Assembly (NCBI GenBank): GCA_016926495.1
Contig: JAFGOL010000044.1
Location: forward strand, 1-6,528
DNA length: 6,528 nucleotides
DNA from: Oligoflexia bacterium
Lineage (GTDB): Bacteria; Bdellovibrionota; JAFGOL01
Direction: 5' to 3'
Shown: positions 1 to 6,528 of the stretch, piece after piece
How positions within the stretch are numbered: the first letter of the stretch is position 1
Layout: the number at the start of each line of letters is the position of its first letter
Position numbers and translations under genes: made by a program
The notes under the pieces: model-generated
The model's input: the letters and a program-made list of their open reading frames with translations, nothing else
What the model was told of the DNA's origin: nothing
Databases searched by the model: none

Positions 1-798
1 ACAAAATCAAAATTATCCGAACCCGAATCTTATGAAATAATTGCGCATCCGGTATACCTTGAGCTTAATGAAAACAAAAAAAGATATGATCTCAAGCACT
101 TGGAATTAATAACAGGGTTTACGGTTACACAGTTAAAACAAAACACCGCTGATGCAATACTTATTGGAAGGGGAAATCTTTTCCCTACCATATTTGTTGA
201 AGGCAATCTGTGGGTACAGGAATGGCTGGGACTTAATGTGGCATGGAACAGGGGAATGCTGGTAACACTCGGATCACAGCAAAATCCCGATGCTCCGAAC
301 AAGGCATTGATAATGCCTACCTGGCTGGATCTAATAGTAAAGTTCAGATATACGTTTGATAAATGGGACGGAAGCTCATACATCGCGTTTAAAGCCGGAT
401 ACCATTCGCACAAATTTCCCATAAATACGGAATCGGAATTCATAAGCAAAAATTCCGCTTCAGGCCTCAGCCTCGGCGCGCAAAGACGTTTCGCCTTTAA
501 TCCCATGTACGGTCTTGATTTCAATTTCGATTTTCTGTGGCTCACAAAGCTTCAGGACAACTCCGAAATACCCAACAGCCAGAAAGGCATAGGCTTCAGG
601 TTTGTTCTAGACTTTTACGGGACCATTATTGACAATTCGGGGCTGAAGACCCTGATCTCTCTGGGGTACGGACAGACAAGCTACATATCCAGGTTACACG
701 GCGATGATGTCAGCGAAGACAGCAGACTATACATGGGAGCCAACCATTTTGAACAGATCTATCACAATATTCATCTTACTTTTACTGCACGCATATAA
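1..798 (+). CDS. Outer-membrane beta-barrel-like protein, 3' part only
   Basis: The reading frame is open from base 1 to the TAA at 796-798, giving 265 residues with no start; the gene begins left of the window. A TTG at 100 is in frame but has open coding sequence before it, so I do not take it as the start. I do not recognise the family. The visible protein lacks long hydrophobic helices. It has repeated stretches of alternating hydrophobic/polar residues rich in aromatics and glycine, for example around window residues 90-100, 115-135, 165-185 and 195-235, separated by polar loops with N, D, S and K. It ends in an amphipathic strand (HNIHLTFTARI) like the closing strand of outer-membrane barrels, although the last residue is Ile rather than the usual Phe. 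The inferred location is the outer membrane; function is unknown. Its 3' end overlaps dacB, so the two are probably co-transcribed. A soluble periplasmic beta-rich protein is the main alternative. Confidence 0.7.
   Translation, partial: TKSKLSEPESYEIIAHPVYLELNENKKRYDLKHLELITGFTVTQLKQNTADAILIGRGNLFPTIFVEGNLWVQEWLGLNVAWNRGMLVTLGSQQNPDAPNKALIMPTWLDLIVKFRYTFDKWDGSSYIAFKAGYHSHKFPINTESEFISKNSASGLSLGAQRRFAFNPMYGLDFNFDFLWLTKLQDNSEIPNSQKGIGFRFVLDFYGTIIDNSGLKTLISLGYGQTSYISRLHGDDVSEDSRLYMGANHFEQIYHNIHLTFTARI
735..739 (+). promoter_or_regulatory. Ribosome binding site deciding the dacB start
   Basis: GGGAG lies 9 bases before the TTG at 749, an ideal Shine-Dalgarno spacing. The upstream ATG pair at 704/707 has only a weak AGG about 10 bases before it. 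This site lies inside the coding sequence of the upstream barrel gene, so ribosomes translating that gene pass over it. Confidence 0.55.
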
Positions 799-2233
799 GC
801 TGCCCGCTTCCGAGTTCAGGGCGGACGACGCTCCGCCGGGCCTGTCGCGCGCGGAACTTGTCAAGGAGCTGGAATCCCTTTTTAACGGAGAAGACGCCAG
901 AGGCATACTGTGGGGAGTGAACATTTTCAACCTGAACAATAATGACAGGATATTCAGTCTTAACGAGGCCAAGCCTTTCAGGCCGGCAAGCAATCTGAAA
1001 GTTGTTATCGCCGCCGCCGCGTTAAAAGCGCTCGGGACAACATATAAATACGAAACAAAGCTTTTTATCGACGGAAAAATAAAAAACGGAACACTTGACG
1101 GAAACATCGTCGTCATGGGAAGCGGCGATCCCACTTTTCACATGAACCATTTCGACAAATGGCGCGAAGCCCTGCGCAAGTACAACATCGGCACAATTAA
1201 CGGTGACATTATCGGCGTTGACACGATATTCGACGATCAGAAAATAGGCATACTGTGGTCATGGGATGACCTCTCGAATTGTTACAGCGCGCAGGTAAGC
1301 GGGCTGCAGATAAACAACAACTGCCTTCGCGTAAGCGTTGAACCCGGAATAAAAACGGGTTTTCCCGCGAAAATATCCAAAACACCCAACACATCTTACG
1401 TAACCATATACAATAATACAAAAACCTCAACCGAACCCACTTCCCTTGCTTTCAAGAGAGAGAGCAAAACAAATAATATCATGATAAAAGGCAATATACA
1501 GAACCAGTCGGATAACATCGTAAAATGGGTTTCGGTGGATAATCCCACGATGTATTTTCTGAATCTCTTTCACGCGAATCTTGTTAATAACGGTTTTAAG
1601 ATCAAGGGAAAGATCGCCGACGCGAGAGACATCGGTTATACTATCGACAGGAACCGCCTGTACCAGATTGAAAGCATTGAGTCCGTAAGTATCAGGGAAA
1701 TTATAAATGATTTTCTTAAACACAGCATAAACCTGTACGGTGAAAGCATACTTAAAACCCTGGGATTTATTTATTTCAACGAGGGGACCACCTATAACGG
1801 CAGGCTCGCAATTAACCTGATACTGAAAGAATACAACCTGCCCGAGGGCATACTGTTTATCGCTGACGGCAGCGGACTTTCAAACCTGAACCTGATATCT
1901 CCCGAATACATGACGTCTCTGCTCAAATCGGTTTCCGGCAGTTCGTATTACCAGGTATTCTTTGACGCGCTGAGCGTATCAGGCATGTCAGGAACACTGA
2001 GAAAACGGCTGACTTCACAGTACCTTAAAGGCTCAGTACATGCCAAAACCGGTTATATCAGGAATGTCAGGACCCTTAGCGGTTACATAGACACATTCGG
2101 AAACGACAGGCTGGCTTTTGCGATTTTTGCAAACAATTACGGACCTCACATGAGCCGTGCTGAACTCGTAATAAATCAGGCATGCAGACTAATGAGAAGA
2201 TTCAATGATAATAACAATAGAACTGGCGAATAA
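749..2233 (+). CDS. dacB: D-alanyl-D-alanine carboxypeptidase/endopeptidase, PBP4 type (peptidase S13)
   Basis: This is a periplasmic low-molecular-weight penicillin-binding protein that removes terminal D-Ala or cuts peptidoglycan cross-links. From the TTG at 749 it has 494 residues, normal for the family. All three active-site motifs are present: SxxK as SNLK (residues 81-84), SxN as SIN (326-328) and KTG (433-435). Family landmarks are also present: GSGDPTF after the first motif, DGSGLSN followed by NLISP (about 373-385), and SGMSGTLRKRL before KTG. The TTG start gives a classic signal peptide: short basic start (NRS), hydrophobic core ITIFILLLL, and a likely cleavage near LPAS. It has no lipobox Cys. 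An ATG at 704 would add 15 polar residues containing Asp and Glu before the signal core, which fits export less well. The gene overlaps the barrel gene by 50 bases and is followed 25 bases later by pgsA, suggesting an operon. Family assignment is very secure; the exact start is less so. Confidence 0.95.
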   Translation: MNRSITIFILLLLHAYKLPASEFRADDAPPGLSRAELVKELESLFNGEDARGILWGVNIFNLNNNDRIFSLNEAKPFRPASNLKVVIAAAALKALGTTYKYETKLFIDGKIKNGTLDGNIVVMGSGDPTFHMNHFDKWREALRKYNIGTINGDIIGVDTIFDDQKIGILWSWDDLSNCYSAQVSGLQINNNCLRVSVEPGIKTGFPAKISKTPNTSYVTIYNNTKTSTEPTSLAFKRESKTNNIMIKGNIQNQSDNIVKWVSVDNPTMYFLNLFHANLVNNGFKIKGKIADARDIGYTIDRNRLYQIESIESVSIREIINDFLKHSINLYGESILKTLGFIYFNEGTTYNGRLAINLILKEYNLPEGILFIADGSGLSNLNLISPEYMTSLLKSVSGSSYYQVFFDALSVSGMSGTLRKRLTSQYLKGSVHAKTGYIRNVRTLSGYIDTFGNDRLAFAIFANNYGPHMSRAELVINQACRLMRRFNDNNNRTGE

Positions 2234-2241
2234 ACATCTTT

Positions 2242-2257
2242 AATGGTAAAAACCATT
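2242..2257 (+). promoter_or_regulatory. Hairpin in the dacB-pgsA gap, just before the pgsA start
   Basis: AATGGT and ACCATT form a perfect 6-bp inverted repeat around an AAAA loop. It ends one base before the pgsA ATG at 2259 and occupies the place where a Shine-Dalgarno sequence would sit; none is obvious. There is no T-run after it, so it does not look like an intrinsic terminator. It could modulate pgsA translation, but the stem is short and AT-rich. Confidence 0.3.
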
Positions 2258-2258
2258 T

Positions 2259-2813
2259 ATGGTCAAACAAATACCTAATATAATTACCGTTTCAAGGCTG
2301 ATGCTTCTGCCGGTTATAGTATACCTGATGTGGTACGACACTGTTGAAAACGGATGGTACGCAACCGGACTTCTGGTTATTATAGGTCTCGGAGATTTGG
2401 TTGACGGTTATCTTGCGCGAAAACTGGATGCTGTTACAAATACAGGCAAAATCGTAGACCCCATGGCGGACAAACTGACCATACTTGTTTCAACCCTGAT
2501 GCTGTTACACCTTCACAGGCTTAATGTTATTATACCGATACTTATTCTTTCACGTGAAATTATTGTTATTACCCTTCGGGCCGTTGCCGCAAGTGAAGGC
2601 ATTGTTATTCAGGCCAGTAATGAAGGTAAGCGCAAAACAGCACTTCAGATGTTCGGTATAGGCGGACTCTTCATATATTACGATTTTTTCGGGGCAAGCG
2701 CCAAATACTGCGGAACTTTCCTGCTGATACTTTCCGTAATCCTTTCATGGTACTCGGCAATAAAATATATTACCGTCTTTTTGCCTCACTGGAGAAAAAC
2801 GTCCTCCCTGTAG
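2259..2813 (+). CDS. pgsA: CDP-diacylglycerol--glycerol-3-phosphate 3-phosphatidyltransferase
   Basis: PgsA is an inner-membrane enzyme that joins CDP-diacylglycerol and glycerol-3-phosphate to give phosphatidylglycerol phosphate, the committed step to phosphatidylglycerol and cardiolipin. The 184-residue protein is of usual length. The full CDP-alcohol phosphotransferase motif is visible: D46, D49-G50, A53-R54, G63, D67 and D71 (DG, AR, G, D, D with correct spacing), which binds the metal ions and CDP. The N-terminal PNIITVSRL block and the later SREIIVITLR and EGKRKTALQM blocks (about 98-131) are typical of PgsA rather than of phosphatidylserine synthase. Several hydrophobic segments (about 10-26, 34-48, 73-95, 97-110, 133-142, 151-172) fit a polytopic membrane protein. 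An in-frame TAA at 2247 rules out a longer N-terminus, and the start leaves PNIIT at its usual position. No clear ribosome binding site precedes it, so translation may be coupled to dacB 25 bases upstream. Its 3' end runs 28 bases into the convergent smc gene. Confidence 0.92.
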   Translation: MVKQIPNIITVSRLMLLPVIVYLMWYDTVENGWYATGLLVIIGLGDLVDGYLARKLDAVTNTGKIVDPMADKLTILVSTLMLLHLHRLNVIIPILILSREIIVITLRAVAASEGIVIQASNEGKRKTALQMFGIGGLFIYYDFFGASAKYCGTFLLILSVILSWYSAIKYITVFLPHWRKTSSL

Positions 2814-5800
2814 AAAACATCATCTTCGTCCTGGTTTTCCGCCCTGGCGCTGACTTCGCCAATCCTGACGGAAACCATTCTGGAAACACCGGGTTCTTCC
2901 ATGGTAACACCGTACAAAACTTCCAGCATTTCCATTGTTCTCTTGTTGTGGGTAATGATGGTGAACTGTGTTTTTTCCATTAAAGCCTTGATCGCCTCGT
3001 TAAACCTCGTGATATTAGCATCGTCGAGCGGCGCGTCAACCTCGTCAAGGACACAGAACGGTGACGGCTTTATGGCGAATATGGAAAACACAAGGCTGAT
3101 TGCCGTTAACGCCTTTTCTCCGCCCGAGAACAGGTTAAGGTTCTGGGTCTTTTTGCCCGGAAGCTGGGCTATTATATCCACGCCCGTTGACAATAAATCA
3201 GACGGATCAATCATGACAAGTTGTGCCTTGCCGCCTCCGAAAAGTATGGGGAAGAATTTCTGGAACTTGTCGTTAACAAGTTCAAAAGTTCTCCTGAAAC
3301 GCTCCTTGCTTGTATCGTCTATTTTTTTAATGGCGGATTTAAGATCTTCCATGGACCTTACAAGATCATCCCTCTGCGCCGTAAGGAATTCGTGCCTCTG
3401 GCTGAGCCTTTCAAACTCTTCTATCGCGAAAAGATTGACTTCGCCTATTCTGGATATCCTGTCATTAAGCTCATCTATCTTGATACCGCCGGATTCGGGA
3501 TCATATTCGGCAGTAACATAGCCGGAATAGACATCCGCGAGATTAACCTCGTACTTGTCGTATATCTTTTGTGTCATTACGCCGGTGCTTACCGAGACTT
3601 CGGCAAGTGAAATGCTAAGATTGTTCATCTCGTCCTTTATGCGGCTGACGTTGTTTCTTTCTTCTTTTATTCTGTCTTCAGCGGCGGACAGCAAATCAAC
3701 GACCTGGCTGTATTCATATTTAACGTCCGTAATTTCCCTGGTAACGGTATCGAGTTTTTCCATGTCAAGATAACTCTGGCGGGTAACTGACTCGGTTTCC
3801 TGCGTAAGTTCTGAAGCCCTTACCTTGGCCCTTTCCTGCTCGCCGCCGAGATTATCCAGCCTGGCGGTGTCGCTTTCAAGGGCGCTGGCAAGGAAATTCT
3901 TTCTTTCCTCGATGCCCCTGAACCGTTCAGACACTGCCGAAGCGCTCACTTTAAGGTCCGTAAGATTTCCCCGCAGGATTTCAAGCTCGCGGTTTAAGGA
4001 ATTCAGATAATTCTTTTTAGCCTCAATCTCTGATTCAACCTGTTTTATAAGCTCTCCGCTCTGGCCCGAAATGTCCGTGGAGGACTTTATTTCCCTCTCC
4101 AGATGGTCATTTTCAAAACATAGCTGGTCAATATCAAAGGTAATCTCAGAAAGACGCTGTTCCTGCCTCTTTGTGTCCTCGCGGGCCGCGTCGGTTTCCT
4201 TGGAGAGCGATGCTATTTCCACGGACAGCCTGTTGATATCGTTTTTGGTGTTCTCCATTGAAGAATTAATACCTTCAATAGTTTCCAGCAACGACTTGTA
4301 CTGTTCTTCGGCAACCGCGAGTTTTTCTTCGGTCTGCGCGTTAAGGCTCTCCAGCTCCTTTATTTCCCTCTTTCTTTCCAGCAATCCACTGTCTGCCGAA
4401 TCCGTGCTGCCGCCCCTGAGGACACCCATGCCGTCAAGTACATCGCCGTCACGGGTAACAAGAATAAAATCGTTTGCCTGTGCCTGGTTCCATAACCTTA
4501 AACCCGCAGCGAGATCAGGAACAACAAATACGTTACCCAGCAATACCCTGAATATATTTTCATATTCTGGGTTAAATCTTACAACGTCCGGCAGGTGTAC
4601 CAGGCCGGAACCGGAACCGTTAAAAATAAAATCACCGTGGGATTTACGTACGGACCTGACATGGCGGGGAATAAAGCTGGCCAGTCCCTTTTTATCGTTT
4701 TTCAGGAAATTAATAATATCAAAGGAATCCTCTGCGTTGTCCAGTACCATGGCCTCAAGATTGGTCCCAAGTACGGCAGACAACGCCTTTTCATATTCGG
4801 CGTCGGTTTCCACAATATCGGCGACAAGACCCTTCACCCTGTCATTCCATCCGCCCGAAGACATTACGTTACGGACACCGCCGGACATGCCTTCCATCCT
4901 GTTTGAAAGATCAACAAGGGCTTTCAGCCTTGACCTGATATCGGCAAGACTGTTTTTAAGTTCTTCCCTATCCTTTTCACGTATTTCAAGCCGCCTTTTG
5001 GTATCGGAATAATTCTCATGGAGGCATTTTAGCTGCTCTTCACTCTCTGAACGTTTTTTCTGCGTATCGGCAAGGTTTTCCTCCAGCAGGCCCAGCGTTT
5101 CCTTGACGCTCTGAAACTCGTTCAGGCACCTGTTTTTGTCTTCCCTGTACCTTTCCAGTTTTACGATATTGCTTTCAAGCCTTTCCCCGAAATTAGATAT
5201 ATTATTTTTCGCGGTAAGTTCCTTTTGCACCAGTTCCAGAAGTCTTGCTTTTTTGTCGTCAATTTCAGCCGTAAGCGCGCCCTGCTCCGAGAGTTTGGAA
5301 TCAAGCCCGGACTGGGCGGTATTGACTTCTTCCTCGGCCTTTTTCACGTTTTCGCCGTGTGAATTAAACTCTTCATTAATTGCTGCAAGTTCCTGTCTTT
5401 CCCTTTCCAGCCTTATGGACAGTGATTCGATTTCATGTCTGCGGATTTCGGCTCCCGAAGCCAGATTGTTTTTTTCGGCCTCGATCATTTCCAGCTTTGC
5501 CTTTGCCTTGTGTATATCGGTATTAAGGCCTATGGTCTGCTCCTGAAGGTTTGCGAGCTTTTCCTCAATACCAAGCTTTTTCGCCTTGTCAGACTCGATA
5601 TTCAATTCCTGGCCGGCAAGTTCGGTCTCGGCGGAATCCCTGTTTTGCTCCAGCACCGACAGTCTTTCCTTTAAATGCTTTACTTCCTTATCTATCTTGA
5701 CAAATTCGCAAGATGCGTGCCTGAGTTCCAGATCCTTAAGCTCTTCCCTCAGTTTTCTGAATTCCACTGCTTTTTTAGCCTGTTTTTCAAGCTGGTTCAG

Positions 5801-6403
5801 TTGCCTTGAAATTTCACTGATTATATCGTTTAGCCTCAAAAGGTTCTGCTCAGTGGTGTCAAGCTTTCTCTTTGATTCCTCTTTTCTGACCTTGTACTTT
5901 GTAATACCGGCGGCTTCCTCTATAAGCGTCCTTCTGTCGTCGGGCTTGGATAATATAATCTTTTCAATTTCTCCCTGTTCAATAACCGCGTACGCCCTTG
6001 CGCCGCTGTCCATGAATACCTCGCGCACGTCACGAAGCCTGACCGGGACCTTGTTGATAAGGTATTCGCTTTCTCCGTCCCTGTACAATCTCCTTGTAAC
6101 CTTGATTTCCGTAAAATTCAGGTAATTAACCGGAAAAACACCGTCATTTTCAAGCGTAATGCTGACCTCGGCCAGCGATGAAGGCTTCCTTTTATCGCTT
6201 CCCGCGAATATAACGTCTTCCATGCTGCCACCCCTGAGGCTCTTGGGGCTCTGTTCGCCCATTACCCACAGCAGGGCATCTATGATATTGCTTTTTCCGC
6301 ACCCGTTCGGACCCACAATACCTGTAACCTTTTCATCAAAATTGATCACGGTTTTGGACATAAAGGACTTAAAACCCATCAGTTCAAGACGTTTAATCCT
6401 CAT
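2786..6403 (-). CDS. smc: Chromosome segregation/condensation ATPase SMC
   Basis: SMC is an ABC-type ATPase that dimerises and, with ScpA and ScpB (not in this window), loops and compacts DNA for chromosome segregation. From ATG 6403 it has 1205 residues, full length for a bacterial SMC. In order: N-terminal head with Walker A GPNGCGKS (31-38) and Q-loop (Q51 in GEQSPKSLRGG); a coiled coil from about 170 to 500, rich in E, K, R and Q; a globular hinge at about 505-670 with glycine-rich pieces; the returning coiled coil from about 675 to 1000; and a C-terminal head with ABC signature SGGEK (1093-1097), Walker B ending in D1120-E1121 with the D-loop following, and switch His1152 in ITHNKRT. All catalytic residues are intact. 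After the head comes a short acidic tail (about 1188-1205). A TTG at 6409 would add two residues but lies only 3 bases from the ribosome binding site, so ATG 6403 is preferred. The gene stands alone on this strand and converges on pgsA. Confidence 0.97.
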   Translation of the reverse strand: MRIKRLELMGFKSFMSKTVINFDEKVTGIVGPNGCGKSNIIDALLWVMGEQSPKSLRGGSMEDVIFAGSDKRKPSSLAEVSITLENDGVFPVNYLNFTEIKVTRRLYRDGESEYLINKVPVRLRDVREVFMDSGARAYAVIEQGEIEKIILSKPDDRRTLIEEAAGITKYKVRKEESKRKLDTTEQNLLRLNDIISEISRQLNQLEKQAKKAVEFRKLREELKDLELRHASCEFVKIDKEVKHLKERLSVLEQNRDSAETELAGQELNIESDKAKKLGIEEKLANLQEQTIGLNTDIHKAKAKLEMIEAEKNNLASGAEIRRHEIESLSIRLERERQELAAINEEFNSHGENVKKAEEEVNTAQSGLDSKLSEQGALTAEIDDKKARLLELVQKELTAKNNISNFGERLESNIVKLERYREDKNRCLNEFQSVKETLGLLEENLADTQKKRSESEEQLKCLHENYSDTKRRLEIREKDREELKNSLADIRSRLKALVDLSNRMEGMSGGVRNVMSSGGWNDRVKGLVADIVETDAEYEKALSAVLGTNLEAMVLDNAEDSFDIINFLKNDKKGLASFIPRHVRSVRKSHGDFIFNGSGSGLVHLPDVVRFNPEYENIFRVLLGNVFVVPDLAAGLRLWNQAQANDFILVTRDGDVLDGMGVLRGGSTDSADSGLLERKREIKELESLNAQTEEKLAVAEEQYKSLLETIEGINSSMENTKNDINRLSVEIASLSKETDAAREDTKRQEQRLSEITFDIDQLCFENDHLEREIKSSTDISGQSGELIKQVESEIEAKKNYLNSLNRELEILRGNLTDLKVSASAVSERFRGIEERKNFLASALESDTARLDNLGGEQERAKVRASELTQETESVTRQSYLDMEKLDTVTREITDVKYEYSQVVDLLSAAEDRIKEERNNVSRIKDEMNNLSISLAEVSVSTGVMTQKIYDKYEVNLADVYSGYVTAEYDPESGGIKIDELNDRISRIGEVNLFAIEEFERLSQRHEFLTAQRDDLVRSMEDLKSAIKKIDDTSKERFRRTFELVNDKFQKFFPILFGGGKAQLVMIDPSDLLSTGVDIIAQLPGKKTQNLNLFSGGEKALTAISLVFSIFAIKPSPFCVLDEVDAPLDDANITRFNEAIKALMEKTQFTIITHNKRTMEMLEVLYGVTMEEPGVSRMVSVRIGEVSARAENQDEDDVFYREDVFLQ

Positions 6404-6412
6404 AGACAAGGA

Positions 6413-6418
6413 CCCCCT
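6413..6418 (-). promoter_or_regulatory. Ribosome binding site deciding the smc start
   Basis: On the minus strand AGGGGG lies 9 bases before the ATG at 6403 and only 3 bases before the in-frame TTG at 6409. The spacing favours the ATG and a protein starting MRIKRLEL. Confidence 0.7.
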
Positions 6419-6498
6419 GATTTAATTAAGGCAGCAATTTAGTTTTTTACTTAAAACAGGCGAGAATAATAAACCCTCACCCAATAACCCCAGCAATA

Positions 6499-6527
6499 AT
6501 AATAATTTCCCTATATAACTTTGGCAA
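6499..6527 (-). promoter_or_regulatory. Candidate sigma70-type promoter for smc
   Basis: Read on the minus strand, TTGCCA (6527-6522) and TATTAT (6504-6499) are separated by exactly 17 bases, matching -35 and -10 elements at 5/6 and 5/6 positions or nearly so. Transcription would start near 6492, giving a leader of about 90 bases before the smc ATG. The region is AT-rich, where chance matches are common, so this is a candidate only. smc could also be transcribed from a gene beyond the window edge. Confidence 0.35.
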
Positions 6528-6528
6528 G

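Larger units (their letters stand above)
6404..6528 (-). other. smc leader / intergenic region
   Basis: This AT-rich stretch of 125 bases up to the window edge contains no convincing gene on either strand. Read on the minus strand it holds the candidate promoter, an ATT triplet run within 6495-6506, three close G-tracts (6491-6488, 6482-6480, 6476-6474), an 8-base TTAATTAA palindrome (6422-6429) and the smc ribosome binding site. I see no riboswitch or strong hairpin. Confidence 0.5.

Noticed and set aside
30..545. Minus-strand open frame of 171 codons opposite the barrel gene
   Set aside because: It lies wholly opposite a real coding frame that runs off the window edge, has no ribosome binding site that I can see, and its translation shows no recognisable domain.
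2243..2278. Eleven-codon frame MVKTIYGQTNT as a leader peptide gene
   Set aside because: It has no ribosome binding site and no run of codons suggesting attenuation. It is mentioned in the pgsA leader finding but not called as a gene.
2791..2807. GGAG/CTCC inverted repeat as a terminator between pgsA and smc
   Set aside because: The stem is only 4 bp with a 9-base loop and has no T-run on either strand, so it is within chance expectation.
4071..5012. Long plus-strand open frame of 313 codons opposite smc
   Set aside because: Its translation is extremely rich in Ser and Leu, as expected from the antisense of Glu/Lys/Arg coiled-coil codons. The smc frame with all motifs intact explains this DNA.
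5586..6125. Plus-strand open frame of 179 codons opposite the smc N-terminal region
   Set aside because: Same Ser/Leu/Phe-rich antisense shadow. Apparent membrane segments come from the complement of coiled-coil codons.
6441..6450. T6 run as part of a plus-strand terminator
   Set aside because: No GC-rich stem precedes it, and no plus-strand gene ends nearby.
1..6528. Mobile element, CRISPR, toxin-antitoxin or defence cassette
   Set aside because: There are no regularly spaced repeats, no terminal inverted repeats with a transposase, and no small paired genes. Nearly every base is accounted for by four housekeeping-type genes.

Overview
This window looks like ordinary core chromosome from a Gram-negative (diderm) bacterium of moderate GC content. 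The diderm inference rests on an outer-membrane beta-barrel-like protein and an exported PBP4-type penicillin-binding protein. ATA (Ile) and AGG (Arg) codons are frequent, and at least one start codon is probably TTG. The SMC and PgsA proteins resemble those of delta-proteobacterium-like lineages in general character, but the sequence alone does not fix the phylum. I see no mobile element, CRISPR array, tRNA, rRNA or defence-type system.

Layout: the left 2.8 kb reads rightward on the + strand. It holds the 3' part of an unidentified beta-barrel protein gene (1-798, open at the window edge), then dacB (PBP4, best start TTG at 749, overlapping the barrel gene by 50 bases), then pgsA (2259-2813) after a 25-base gap. 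The spacing suggests one transcriptional unit for cell-envelope functions: an outer-membrane protein, a periplasmic peptidoglycan hydrolase and an inner-membrane phospholipid synthase. The right 3.6 kb is a single leftward gene, smc (2786-6403), encoding a full-length chromosome-condensation ATPase. The pgsA and smc genes converge and their 3' ends overlap by 28 bases. The last 125 bases (6404-6528) are the smc leader and hold a good ribosome binding site and a plausible sigma70-type promoter.

How they fit together: PBP4 trims or cleaves peptidoglycan cross-links, PgsA makes the phosphatidylglycerol precursor in the membrane, and SMC (with ScpA/ScpB, not present here) compacts and segregates the chromosome. 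Apart from adjacency there is no sign of a direct functional link between smc and the envelope genes.

I did not find an undescribed system. The points worth a second look are small-scale. They are the 50-base stretch that encodes both the barrel's last beta-strand and the PBP4 signal peptide, the hairpin with a decoy start codon in front of pgsA, the terminator-less convergent overlap, and the triplet-repeat/G-tract leader of smc.
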